A stretch of DNA of 64,000 nucleotides from Russula earlei (taxonomy: Eukaryota; Basidiomycota; Agaricomycetes; Russulales; Russulaceae), in contig JAGFNK010000020.1 in assembly GCA_025769875.1 (NCBI GenBank), positions 62,001 through 126,000 on the forward strand. Direction: 5' to 3'. Every line of letters starts with the position of its first letter. The first letter of the stretch is position 1. A program made the position numbers and the translations under genes. The notes under the pieces are model-generated. The model did not search any database. It was given only the letters and a program-made list of their open reading frames with translations, and was not told where the DNA came from. This document shows, piece by piece, positions 46,546 to 58,900 of the stretch.

Positions 46546-48891
46546 ATGAGCACCCCCACAGCAACCACAAATGTCGTGCCCTTGAGAGGCAGCCACACTC
46601 CCACTGTTGGAGCCACAGGAAAAACTTACATGGGTGGCCAACACGGTTACGACAGACCACTCTTCAAAGGTGGCACAGTCATGTACATGCAATGGAAAGC
46701 TAATATAGAGGCACTGTTCAAAACAAATGGCCTGATAGAAATCATAAATGGGACATACTCAAAACTGGACCCCAGCACTGACCTGTGTGGCTTTGGCGAC
46801 TGGGAGCAGAAAGATTGCGAAGCACACGCCCACATTTTATTGACATTAAATGGGCACACTCTCGACACTGCCCTAGGCATTGCTGGAGCCAAAGATACTT
46901 GGGACACATTCGAAAAACAATTTTCACGGAAGGGTGAGCAATGTGTCGCACATTTATTAACGGACCTATACCAGGTCACTTTCTCTGAAACCAAACCCAT
47001 GGCTCCTCAGATAATACGACTGCTATTCACCGCCTGAACCCTTGAAAAACTCGGATACCCCATTGACAAGAAAGTCCTCATATGGATGCTAATTCTCATG
47101 CTACCGGAAAAACATGGCCAAACTCAAGGCCACTCTTCACTCAATGCCGCCCAGCCTGCTTACAGCCGAGCACATCACAGACCGCATCCTCCATGAGGAG
47201 CGTCGGATCCAACCAACTGGTGATGCGGCTACAATTCACATTGCAAAGGTGACCCAAATGAGAAAGAGCAGGAAATGCAAAGCAAGAAAGGCACAACAAC
47301 AAAGTGCACTCATTGCAAATGCAGGGGGCACAAGACACATGAATGCTGGAAAATTCATGGGAAACCACAGGACAAAGCAACAGCAGCAGTAGCAGCAACA
47401 ACTGGCATGGGTGCACACAATGCAGCGACACCCACACCCACAGACCAGCCACCAGCCAGCGCTGCCATTGCATACATCCCCACATTCAACAACAGTACTT
47501 CATTACTTCAGGCAATCAGAGATGAGCCAATCCATGTGTCCATGACCCGAGAGCAACTCCAAGCTGCCAATCTCAGAAATGGCTGGCTCCTCAACTCCAG
47601 AGCCTCAAGAATCATGACTCTCCACTCAAATTGGTTCACACATCTCACCCCACTCGCATCGCCCATTCAAGTTGCCTTAGGCAAGGATAGCGCAATAACC
47701 GCCACCGGAACCAGACAAGTGCTAGTCTGGATGCATGCACGTGGTGTGTGGAGTACTGCGATACTCCGCGACATCCTGCATGTACTGGACCTCAATGGAA
47801 ACCTCTTATCGGTCTCCCACCTTGCTCAACATGGGGTGGAAGTGCGCTTCCAGGGGCAGACTTGCAGGATATACAATAAAGTAAACAAATTGATTTGTGA
47901 GAGAACATTACATGACAACTTGTACACCATGGTCATCCAAATGCCAACATTTGAGTTGGTGCACACAGCAATGCCAGACCAACCTCTCGCAGAAGGCGGC
48001 CACAAAATTGAAGCTGCCCTCACCGTGCGCACGGTGACACCTATTGCCTCTCCCGACACTTGGCACCAATGCGTCGGACACTCAGCTTCCGACCATACAA
48101 TGCAGATGCTACAAAATGAAATGGTCAAAGGCATAGGAATTGTCAGAAAATCACCTACCTCTGAGACACTGGAACCCTCCATCATGGGGTTGCAAACTCA
48201 GGGCAAGACCTTGAAGACACTGGCAACGTGTGCTGATATTGTGTTCAACCGGGTGTTCTCGGACACATGTGGGAAACTACCCACTAGTACACCCCAGCTC
48301 TCCAAACATTTCACAACCTGGGCAGAAGATAAGCTGTGGAAGAAACATGCTGGCAGGCTGAAGCACAAGCTGAAAGTGCCCCAGGACCCCAAGCTGTCCA
48401 CCACGCACATCAAACTTGAAATGGGCCAACGTCCAAAGACCCTCCGATTATATGAAGGGGGAAAACCCACCAATGTCGCAGAATGTGCAACCCAGACACC
48501 TCTTGATAGGGTCCAGGCAACACATGCCGATGCAAACCTACTCATGCGCACCTTGGACGATGATCTGATACTTGAAGAGGCAAGGAGCAGGAACAATCCA
48601 GACTCCTCTCGGTTGCAAGTCCTTGCAACACACATGTCTGCACACACCCCAGAGAAGAGACCCACCACGCTGACCCAAAGGTTGCTGGTGCACATGTTCC
48701 CAGGCCACACATATCACCAGCAGGCATACAAGCCTGCACATCTCCCCACCCCCTGCACCCTTCAACCCTGCACCATCATATCCGACGAAGGGGGCCCCAT
48801 ATTGTGCATCAAGCATGTGATCCTTGAATTCAATGACACAGTTGAAAGAGTTGAAAAAGGGGAAATGAGAGCAAAGTTGAGGGGGTGGTGA
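46546..48891 (+). pseudogene. copia gag-protease-preintegrase remnant
   Basis: The gag-like part starts at 46546 and stops at 47037 (YDRPLFKGGTVMYMQWKANI; LGIAGAKDTWDTFEKQFS). After several stops a frame from 47275 to 48891 carries the zinc knuckle CTHCKCRGHKTHEC (CX2CX4HX4C). A protease-like segment follows, reading LNSRASRIMTLHS where active copia proteases have a DSG core, so the catalytic Asp is replaced by Asn. Next is a GAG-pre-integrase piece (TWHQCVGHSASDHTMQML). The remaining 250 codons do not show the integrase DDE core. Clearly non-functional. Confidence 0.85.
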
Positions 48892-49203
48892 AAGTGGAAC
48901 CAGCAGATAACGCATAACAGCTGCTGCACATGAAGCCGCAAGGTGTTGGAGCAGAGGAGCCCCTGCCCGCTCAGCCTGAAACAGGTGGACAATGTGGAGC
49001 AGGCGCTGCATGCTGAACCGCAGGGCATCATAGTGGATGTGATTCCACCTGCTCAGCCTGAAACATCACAAAGTCAGCTCACAATTCACAAGGCAGAAGA
49101 CTCACCTGTGCAATCCACCACAGGACCACCAAAGTGCATCACACATGTGCTCACACCTGACTAAGGTGACGAAGCGGAGGAGCCAAATGAAGAGGAAGCA
49201 GAA

Positions 49204-50293
49204 ATGGCATTGCATGCCAAACCGCAAGACACACAGCTGCAACACGATAACAATGCACCTGAGGACCAAGCTTCCTCACAACCTGAAATGCACCCAAAAT
49301 GCACCACTTGCACACCCATCCATGACAAGGACGCTTGCCATTCCCCCATCCCGCATGAGCACCGAATGAAACATACCAAGCAGGGAAACGCAGCACACAA
49401 AAATGTAGCCATTAACCCCAAGTCCTATGCTGAGGCAACAACCCACACAGATTCTGCTGAATGGGCAAAGGCATGCAACAAAGAGAAAGGTGTGTCCAAA
49501 AACATGGGCATTCTCAAAAGTGTCCCATGCCCACAGAACGGAGACACAGCGGGGAAGCAAAGAGACCTTCCTAATAAAGAGGGGGTCAAACCACAAGAAC
49601 CAAAAATGCAAGGCCCGTGTCATCACACAGGGACTCATCTAAGTCAAGGACAACGACCCCGACAAAATTGTGCTGCCAGAATACAGGCACTCCCTTGCAC
49701 CCTGGCCCTTGCCGCAGAAAGGAGTCTAGCAGTCCATCAGATGGACAACAAGTCCACCCGCCTGAACGGAGAACTGATGGATGAGACCTTCTTGAAAGCG
49801 TGCCCAGGGAATAACCACCAATGCACGCGCGACTGCACGACCCAGTATGCCTGAGGTACGAGCAACCACCGCCCGACCTTCCAGCACGACTCTGGCATCC
49901 AGCCAATCTTGGTCGGACACATTGACCCCGATTGGACCAGCAAAGCCCATTCTGGACTTCATCTTCATGTTGACAGGTGGGGCCATAAACTGGAGCCAAA
50001 AGAAGCAAGCCCCGGTTGCACCCTTGAGCACCGAGGTGGAGCACACTTCGGGCGCACGCGCTGCCGAAGAAGCCACCAGGCTGAGGCAACCACTCACTGG
50101 ATTGGGCCAAAAGACCCATCTCCTCACAATCCCTCATGTTCATGTCGACAACCAGCCGACCATCGCCATTACCAGGAACCCCGAGTTCCACGACTGCACC
50201 AGAACACACCGAGGTGTGACACCATTATCTTGCAGCAGAATGTCGACTTGCAGGGGACCGATCTTGCCTACACTCCATAAGAAGAGCCAGTAG
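49204..50293 (+). pseudogene. copia reverse transcriptase / RNase H remnants
   Basis: Pieces in several frames: AEWAKACNKEKGVSKNMGIL and ALAAERSLAVHQMDNKST with RLNGELMDETFLKACPG match the start of copia reverse transcriptase. FIFMLTGGAINWSQKKQAP, then HVHVDNQPTIAITRNPEFHD, match RNase H. The central polymerase motifs between them are missing, which suggests an internal deletion. No frame is intact across the region. Confidence 0.8.
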
Positions 50294-50386
50294 CCGATGT
50301 ATTGAAAAAGGGTCCCAGCTGCCAGAAGCACAAAGGTCTCGCGATGGAAATGGGAGAGAACGCGCACCACTCGGGCTGAGGGGGCG

Positions 50387-50564
50387 TGTTGGACGTGCAG
50401 CCGCTAAGTGCCGCGCGAACGGACAATCCGGACCGTACGTGTAAATAATTCGAATTTAGTTATCGTTCGTTTTCCCTCAGTCTTTCTTATTCCATAGGTT
50501 AGCATACTAACCTGAATATAGTCTTTTACACACAAGACTGAGCCCTTATTCCATAGCTCCAACA
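50387..50564 (+). repeat. 3' LTR (CpG-retaining)
   Basis: 178 bp, starting TGTTGGACGTGC and ending CTCCAACA, followed by the AAAAC duplication. It retains CpG at eight positions that are mutated in the 5' LTR and lacks an 18-20-bp internal segment present there. Confidence 0.88.
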
Positions 50565-50670
50565 AAAACTGTAGACAAAAAACTGTAGACAACATAGACA
50601 CCATAGCACAACAACATACTATGTAGTACTTGATAGCTTCATACTAGTTTTATGTACAGTATGTCACGAC

Positions 50671-50780
50671 TTATATGATATAATTTATGGTCACAACAGA
50701 GCCTACTCACACTTGGAATATTTTACTTTTATTATCTGCTAAGTTGACCTTGACTTATCCATTCCTGCCCGTCGTGTCAA
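50671..50780 (+). repeat. Solo, diverged copy of the palindrome arm, directly upstream of the dynein gene
   Basis: Matches 45738-45870 in the same orientation (ACAGAGCCTACT; ATATTTTACTTTTATT; TTGACTTATCC-TTCCTGCCC), with more substitutions and a short deletion. It ends only about 9 bp before the dynein intermediate chain ATG at 50789, so it must form part of that gene's leader or promoter. Confidence 0.75.
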
Positions 50781-50788
50781 GTTGTCTA

Positions 50789-53241
50789 ATGTCTGCGAAG
50801 CTGAGGGATGAAATCGAGGCCAAGCGCGCCAAACTTCAAGAGTTGCGCCAGGCTCGTCTGAATAGACAAAGGAATGACACTGGCCGGGGCCAGGTAAGTC
50901 GACCCCACAGTCAGTCCCAAGTTCCGCTCAGCCATTCATGTTTTCCAGACACCTGTCAAGTCTCCAACACAGACAGATGTTAACGCGCTATTGGACTCGA
51001 TTTTGGGCCCTGGGGACTCTCTAACCCCACGCAGCCCAGATTTGACGCCTGCTTCCTCGGTACCCGGAACGCCATCGTTCGGCCACTCTGACCTACCAGG
51101 GCCAACATCGCTCCGTATTTCTGGAAGAGTCAGCCGTATAAGCAGCGCGGGCTCTGATAGGGCGAGTCTCGGCGCGATGGTTACGCAGTCCGCGACTGAG
51201 ACTATCGTCGATCGGTTCGTGCGTGTTCTAGAACCCGTCAGATCCATCTTTATCCCTCCATTTAGCCCGATGACGCCAAGATTTATTCCGGACTTGATTG
51301 ATATTCAGCAGGAGTTGTTTGAGCTGCCACCACGGGTGCGCTGCATCCCATTCTTAATGGCTTCTCTAACTGATTGTTCTTGATGCAGGAGCGCGTGACA
51401 TACAACAAAGAGATCCAGACTGCAGATATTGAATCTGACACTAGCACAATTTCCGACGAAGAGGTTAGAGATCCCGTCTTCCGAGACCGCGAGGCTACAG
51501 CGGATCCAGAGCGGGCATTGGAAAGACTCGAAGAAGAAAGTGCGATCTTGGACCGTGAGATAGAAGAGGAGATTCGGGGTTTGTTCACGATTGCCTATGC
51601 CTATTTCCCTCCGTTAAATGAAAATACAGATTTGACTGAGGAAGAGAGGACAAGCATTCTCGCTGCTCCTGAGTTTCTTGATTTCGTGGAGCAATCATCG
51701 AAAATCGTGCAGCGGGCACTCAACGATAACTACGATTACATTCGGGATTATACTTCCGGGGCTAAAACCGGGGGGTGAGCTCCCTCTCGTGCAGCCTTTT
51801 TGCCTGGTGGCTTATTATCGTCGCAGCGATGACTCTGAAGGCAAGCGCGTCAAACTTGTCTGCGCCTTCTGGGACGAGCGATATTGTAAGAACCGATCAA
51901 TCACGGACGTGGATTGGTCACCCAAGGTCTGTCCTCGCTAGGGACGTGCTCTACCTTCTTATACGGTTGAGTGCAGTTTCCAGAACTTAGCGTCGCATCA
52001 TACAACAAGAATACCGCAGCGGTCAATGAGCCTGACGGGATCGTGGCTGTGTGGAACCTTCACTTGCTCGAGCGTCCAGAATTTGTGTTCCATTCTCAGG
52101 TATGTGACTTTACATGACCTCGTATGTGAGCGGCGTTGACGAGAATGACATAGTCTGACGTACTTTCAGTCACATTTTCCCCTTTCCATGCAAATCTTGT
52201 TTTCGGCGGAACCTACTCAGGGCAGATATTGCTCTGGGATACACGGTCGAAGCATCTCCCCGTTCTCAAAACGCCCTTATCAGCGGCTGGACACACCCAC
52301 CCAGTTTATGCGATGCAAATGGTTGGCACTCAAAACGCACACAACCTCATTACTAGTAGCACGGATGGTATGGTGTGCAGTTGGCTGGTGGACATGCTTG
52401 CTCAGCCGCAAGTGTGTATATTCATCTTCACGAGATGAAGCAGAGATACTGATGTGACTCAGGAAACGTTGGAACTTGTGCATGTAGGCCACAACAAGAC
52501 CGGCGAAGTAGCGACCACAACCCTCGATTTCCCTGACAATGAAACCACCGCATTCTGGGTCGGCACTGAAGAAGGAAATATTTACCAGGCAAATCGTCAC
52601 GACCGTGCAGGAGCGAAAGCCGGTCTTAACCAGTTTGACGTTTACAAAGGCCACGCCGGCCCCATCATGGGACTCAACTTCCACCCCCTCATCGGACCGG
52701 TGGACTTTTCCGACCTGTTCTTGACGTGTTCCGTTGACTGGACAGTGAAGCTATGGCGTGCAAAGTCACTGGCAAAGCCGTCAACCACGACACAGACCGT
52801 GACACCGATTTATTCGTTTGATGAGGCAGATGACTACGTTTACGACGTCAAGTGGCACCCCGCACATCCTGCAGTCTTCGCTTATGTGGATGGCTCTGGG
52901 AAGTTCGACTTGTGGAACCTCAACGCGGATACGGAGGTTCGTGGCGCTGAATAAATCTCATGCCTTTGCTAACCCCCACGTAGGTACCGGTTGTATCCAC
53001 CACCGTGAGTACAGAACATGCGCTGAACAAGTTGCAATGGGACCGCAAAGACGGCCGGCGTGCCATCATAGGAGGCAACGACGGTCGGCTGTACGTATAC
53101 GACATCGGAGATATTGCCATCCCACGGGAGACCGAGTGGAATGACATGCAGAAGACCGTGGCGGGCTTTGTCGGAGGGCAGACAAGCGGGTCAGAGGTGG
53201 ACTCTTCGAGGGTGTTGACCTCAAGCGCTAATGGTCGATGA
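50789..53241 (+). CDS. Cytoplasmic dynein intermediate chain
   Basis: Scaffold subunit of cytoplasmic dynein that binds dynactin and light chains; in fungi needed for nuclear migration. The start at 50789 opens the basic helix [20 protein letters not shown], the dynactin p150-binding coiled coil. A Ser/Pro-rich linker follows ([16 protein letters not shown]), then a charged helix ([19 protein letters not shown]). The WD40 half includes [19 protein letters not shown], then [20 protein letters not shown], then [20 protein letters not shown], then [39 protein letters not shown] and [19 protein letters not shown]. Roughly eight introns are inferred. It ends at 53241. The gene appears complete, and its 5' side abuts the repeat island. 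Confidence 0.92.
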
Positions 53242-53492
53242 ACTCGGTTTAGTACTGGGCGTCTCTCCTCACGACACGGATGTCAAAATTATTAACTTAG
53301 ATTGTACGAATAGTCTGCTACTTTATACCTCAGGATGTGGGTTATGGCCGCACATACTCTAGCCTTGTCGGTTTACGGGGGCGAGAGGAGCCACACGGCG
53401 TCATGTTATCCCGTATCTGGCCCTCCGTTATCCTCCATGCAAGATCTCCTTATCCCTCTCTTGCCTCTACTCTCATAGCGCGCCGTACGGTC
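53242..53492. other. Short intergenic region
   Basis: 251 bp between the dynein gene and AGX1, both on the plus strand. It would hold the AGX1 promoter. Nothing specific is visible. Confidence 0.35.
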
Positions 53493-55515
53493 ATGTCATC
53501 AAAGACAGGTTTCAAACAGGTGCATTTCCCATTCTATTCTCCTCCTCTCTCCACTCACCCGAGTCCAGGAACCTCATAAGTAAGTTCCTAGCCTCCTTAC
53601 CCAGTGACATCGCTTCTATTGCTCATTGCCGCAAGGCTTTTGGTGTGAGCTTCTTCCATATCACTAGAACGTCCCCGTCGATGCGACTGACAGAGAATCT
53701 CGAACCTAAAGCATACCTGGGCCCATTGAGGTTACGGACGAGGTGCGTTCGTTCATCCCGCTCTATAAGATGGCGATACAAATTGGCCACCACTCCTGCA
53801 CAGGTCCTCTATGCCAATGCGCACCCGTCCGTCTCTCACATGTCTGCGGATTTCGCTGCCGTCTTCGGCGAGAGCATCCGCATGACCAGGTAACGCATCG
53901 AACATATTGTTCAACCCTTCGAGCTGATTTTGAGCGACCCATTTCACATTGCGTCCATGTCGATCAGGGATGTCGTCCGGACGACGACCGCCCAACCATT
54001 TCTCATCTCTGGCTCAGGGACACTCGGATGGGACCAGGAAAGCGCCACCATGGCGTCCCCTTCCCTGCTCTGTTACGCTGACGCGTGTGCGACCTTAGGT
54101 TTCCGCCAACCTCGTAGAGCCTGGGGAAAACGCTCTCGTGCTCAACGCGGGATATTTCGGCGAGAGCTTCGCCGAGTGGTGCGTCCATGCCATGTCAACA
54201 CTTCACGAGCGCGCTCGGCTCTGACTGTCCCCGGATTCGGACTTTAGCCTTGAAACGTATGGCGCCCAAGTCGACCAACTGCGCGCCGAGTTTGGCGGGA
54301 CTGTCGATGTAGCGCAAGTCGAGCAGGCGCTCCGGTCCAAGAAGTACAAGATCGTGACGATCACACACGTGGACACCTCTACAGGTGCGAATTCATATCT
54401 CGTTCCCGTCGGTGCGTCCGACATCACGAACTATTTAATTCCTTCAAGGCGTGCTCTCGGACCCTCGCCTTGTGGCCGAAGCCGTGAAAAGGCTTTCCCC
54501 CGACACGCTCGTCGTTCTCGATGCCGTCTGCGCCGTCGCAAGCGAGGATATCCAGATGGACGGCTGGGGCATCGACGTTGTCATCACCGCCAGCCAGAAA
54601 GGCCTCGGCGCACCCCGGGCCTCAGCGTCGTCGTCGCCAGCAAAAGGGCCATGAAGGTGAGAAGAAAAAAACGGTCTGTGTGCGAATCGCGGCGGGCGGC
54701 GTTGACGGCCTGAGCAGGTTTTCGAGACGCGCTCGAAACCGGTCACGGCGTTCTATGCCAGCTGGAAGAGGCAAGACTTCCCCGTCCCATTTGCATGGGT
54801 CATACAGCGAGAGCGTCATACTTACTCACCCGTCATTGTCGCCAGATGGCTTCCTATCATGAAAGCGTACGAAAGCGGGTCCGCCGCGTACTTTGCGACG
54901 CCGCCCGTTAACCTGATCCGGGCGTACCACGAGTCCTTGTCCCAGATAAACAAAGCCAGCCCTACCCTGGACGAGCGCCTCAGGATGCATCGCGAGACTA
55001 GCGCCCGCATCAAGGTCGCTGCCACGGAGCTCGGGCTCCGTCAACTCGCCACGCTCCCGGAAATCGCTGCGAACGGGATGACCGCAGTGAGCAGCCACCA
55101 CCTTTTTTTCCTTCACCGAAATGTTGTGTCTCAGAGAAAATTCGTCGACGGTTGTCTCTCGTCTGCAGCTCTGGTGCCCGGATGGCGTCAAGTCTTCCGA
55201 GCTCGTGCCTGCCTTTTTGCAAAGGGGCGTGGTTGTGGCAGGCGGCCTAGGCACAAGGAAGGGTACGCATTTCCGTCCCCGTCCCTATCCTCCGCCCCAC
55301 TGCCCGTCTCATCCGTTCGCCTCTTCTTTCTAGAGTTGTACTTCCGCATAGGGTACGGTCTTTTCGCCTTGGCAATGTGATAGCACGCCTTTCGCTCATC
55401 GAATCACTTACGCAGCCACATGGGAATCACTGCCATAAACTCAGAGCGCGGAGACGTCGACAGGATCATCGATGTGCTGAGGGAGGTCATCTCCGAGGCC
55501 ACGTCCAGACGATGA
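53493..55515 (+). pseudogene. AGX1: Alanine-glyoxylate aminotransferase, nearly complete copy with two disruptions
   Basis: PLP enzyme that converts glyoxylate and alanine to glycine and pyruvate. Exon 1 starts at 53493 (MSSKTGFKQ). A tiny EPH exon lies near 53570. Then come IPGPIEVTDE, VLYANAHPSVSHMSADF, QPFLISGSGTLGWDQ, then VSANLVEPGENALVLNAGYF and the PLP-lysine block ITASQKGLG. Later blocks are FYASWKRWLPIM, YFATPPVNLIRAYHESL and a last exon HMGITAINSERGDVDRII up to the stop at 55515. Two problems stand out. The intron after GWDQ (54038-54098) begins GA instead of GT, and the C run at 54613-54616 lacks one base, which breaks the frame just after the active site. Another intron (after SWKR) starts GC, a tolerated variant. 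Both lesions recur in the copy at 61152. Either it is a young pseudogene, or a non-canonical intron plus a sequence error. Confidence 0.75.
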
Positions 55516-55957
55516 ACCAGACAGATCGTGAAGGCGATGTCGGCACTCCTCACGATGCGGGAATGGGAAGACGACGTGTGGCTGAAAGGTCTTGAGTAGA
55601 CGAATGTCCAGATGGATCAACAAAGTTCCAATAAAGTACGCTTACGAGCGAACCGCGCGTCGAGAACCGAGATGTGAATCAATGTTATGAACCCTCAACG
55701 CACCAGCCTCTTCGCGCGAGGAAAGTCGCTCGACGCAGCACAATCACCTCACTCTATGGTCAGAAAAGGGACATCGGCCACGTCCCATTTCATTTTACAA
55801 ACGTACCGCCAAAGCTCGCGCCATGCGACGATCCTCTCTCTGGTCTGAAACGCTCTATACCGCGACGACGCGCAGAAGGGCAGCCACCAAACGGAATAGA
55901 ATTTGCACCGATCTAATGTGTTGTACATTTGTGTCTGAAAAGACATCCCCAGATAGA
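55516..55957. other. Convergent interval AGX1 / MET5
   Basis: 442 bp between the two 3' ends. Parts of it recur near 62870-63160 as part of the segmental duplication. No gene is supported. Confidence 0.4.
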
Positions 55958-58900
55958 TCATACGGCAATCTCGCGATGGGGTCCCTCCCCGCCCATCCTC
56001 TCGTACCATGACTTTCCCTCCGTCGTGGGCGATATATAGCCAGCACGGATCACAAAGTCGCCAAAACGTTCTCCGTCGTGTCTCTCGAGGGCGTACCGCT
56101 TGATCATAGGCCGAAGAATCGCCAAGATCTCTGGCTCCGTCACGCTCTCTAGACCGAACAAAAGGGATTAGATAAGAAGAGGCAAAGGAGTGCAGCGATT
56201 TCGCCGGACCTCGGTAGATTTTGTTGAGTCGTTGACCGTAGTAACCCCCGCCAAGCAGCATCACATAGGCACCAGCCGCTTTACCAACAAATGCGACCTC
56301 TGAGAGTTGTGAGTTATTAACCCACGAGAGTCGCATGAATGTGTGAAACAGACCAGCAACGTAGGGCCGAGCGCAGCCATTGGGACAACCGGTCATGCGC
56401 ATAACAATCGAGTCATTCCGTAGGCCGTTCTCCTCGCAAATCTTCTCCACCTTATCAATCAGCAGAGGAAGATACTAACAAACGCGTTAGCGAGCAGATA
56501 AAGCTCAAACATTCGGGATTGACTGACCCTTTCGGACTCCGCCATTGCAAGACCTAGATAACGATGTCAATGGCACTACATGCGAAAGAGATAGGCGTAC
56601 TGACCGCACGTTGGGAAGGCGACACACGCCGACGAGGATAATCGTAGCCCACTAAAATTGATGTTATCTAGCTTGTAATGGGCAAGCAACCTCTTGATTT
56701 CGGGTAAATCCGCAGTGGCGACATTCGAGATGATAAGATGTTGATTCGCAGTCAAGCGGAACTCTCCCTTGTGTACTTTTGCGATCTCCCGCAATGCAGT
56801 CTTGAAGTTATGGTCGGGCTCATCTTGTACGCGACCATTTTCGATGAACGATGTGAAATGATGCTTGCCGTCCACGCCGGTTTGCCAACCAAAGTCGTCA
56901 ACATTACGGTCGAAAGTAAAAGGGCGGGCGGGTTGGAAGCTGAAGGCGAGAAGTTTCTCTACTTCAGCTCTGAAGATATCATGGCCCATGCGGTCGATCG
57001 TATATTTGAGGCGCGCATTCTTTCGACTGTGCAAGACTCTCAGCTGCATATACGACAATGTAGAAAAATCAACACTCACTCAGCCCGGTTGCCGTTGTCT
57101 CGCTGCACAAGCATGATTTTCTCGGCAACTACTATGCCTTGTTCTGGGGTCACGAAGCCCAGCATACTACCTGTACGAGGATATGTCTTTTTATTACCGT
57201 GTGTGACTCCCATTCCACCACCTGCGGTCACGTTGAAGCCAACCAGCTTTCCATGTTCGTCAACAATGGCGATGAAACCAACGTCGTTCGCGAATACATC
57301 GATATCGTTAGTTGGGGGTACGGCTACTGCGATTTTGAACTTTAAAAGTAATAATCAGCCACACTTCAAGTCAAAAAGATCACATGGGACAGACCTTTCG
57401 AGGCAAATAAAACTCGCCATACAGAGGCTCGAAGTCTTTAAGCGCATCGCCACCCACCAGCTTCTTGTCCAGCCAGATTTCATGGTAAGCCGTCGTCCTT
57501 GGCAGAAGGTGTTCGCTGACACGCTTCGCAAACGCGTACACCTGGGCATGCAGTTCCGATAACGACGGGATCGCCGAACAGATCACATTCCTTTGGAAGA
57601 AGAGTGGGGTATGCCACTTTTATTGATGGATGCAAGTATGGGGGAGAAAACATACCTATTAACGTCGCCGCATGCCGCTATTGTGTCGAGAAGAGCACGA
57701 TTGATCGCCTGCATCGAAGGTTTTAAGTGCTTTTTGATGATGCCATGAAACTGGAATGTTTGTCTTGTTGTGATTTTAAAGTGCCCACTGCCATGTTCAT
57801 CCGCAATCTGGTCTATCGCAAGCCACTGTGCCGGGCTACACACTCCACCAGGGAGTCGCACACGGATCATGAATGAATACGCAGGCTCGACACCTTGCGC
57901 CTCTCGTTCGTCACGAATATCACGGTCGTCCTGTTGATAGATTCCATGGAATTTTGTCAACTGAGTGTCGCTCGCCGCTATCGCACCCGTGCTAGTATCC
58001 TCCAGGCCTTCCACAATCGTTCCCCGGAGATATGACGAAGCCGCTTTGATATGTTCGTTGGTGATGGATTCAGGCTCGGCCTCATGTATCTCGATCGTGT
58101 CGACGCCCAAAGCTTTCCAGACGTGTGGTTCCCAGTCCTTGTAACCAGTCTCGGCACCATCCGCGTCTTGATCATCACCAAGACCCAAGTCCGCAAAGCG
58201 CTCACCCCCAAGCGTGGCAAGCTTTGCGTCCAGATCCTTGCCTGGCCTGTTGTAATAATGTGCATCCTCGGGTCTCGGCCAGTAATGACTATCTCCCATG
58301 CCAAACACCGAATACTTCATATTCGTCAGAGGCTTTGCACCAGTCGCAATGGCAGCATTGAGAAGCTTGAAGAATGTTCGGCCATTCTGAGGGGCCTCTC
58401 CCTGGCCTGCTGTCGAGGTCATGAAAATGACGTGTTCTTCGTGCGACAACGGGTCAATATCCATCGTATCCATAGTCGTGATCGTAGTGGACAATCCTCG
58501 GGCCTGGGCTCTACCAGCCAACCGTTTCGCCTTTTTCTCCGCTGCGCCACCGTCCGACGCGTACAAAATCAACAAAGGTGGTGCATCGATACCCGCTAAC
58601 AAATCCGCATATGCCTGTTGAGCACGCTTCTTCCGCTCTGCCTTCAAGGTCTGGCCCATGCTTGTCACAAGCTCCGTAGGTAGCAATGGCTTGGCACGGG
58701 CCAACTGAGACAAGTGATTTTGGCGGTCTAGGAATGCTTGTAGATCATTCTTCACGGCGTCCGAGTCTAGAGAAAATGGCTCTTTTCCGCCTGTTTCCTT
58801 GCTGGGGTCCCAACGGTACAGTGGCCAGTACCCAGAATCAACCGCAAGTTTAGTCTCCTTGAGCAAATCGAGCGCAGTTGACTCTTCTGTTGTGTAGGGA

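Larger units (their letters stand above)
46281..50564 (+). mobile_element. Decayed Ty1/copia LTR retrotransposon
   Basis: The two LTRs (46281-46476 and 50387-50564) both begin TGTTGG and end AACA. The 5-bp direct repeat AAAAC flanks the element at 46276-46280 and 50565-50569. A purine-rich tract (GCTGAGGGGGCG) precedes the 3' LTR. Inside, in copia order, are gag with a zinc knuckle, a protease-like region, a GAG-pre-integrase piece, a reverse-transcriptase N-terminal piece and an RNase H piece. The integrase core and most of the reverse transcriptase, including the YVDD box, are not seen. Stops and frame changes are frequent. The element is inactive. It inserted into a short tandem phrase (AAAAACTGTAGAC, repeated on both sides). 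Confidence 0.9.

Noticed and set aside
46281..50564. Active retrotransposon
   Set aside because: The protease Asp is lost, the integrase core and most of the reverse transcriptase are missing, and there are multiple stops and diverged LTRs.
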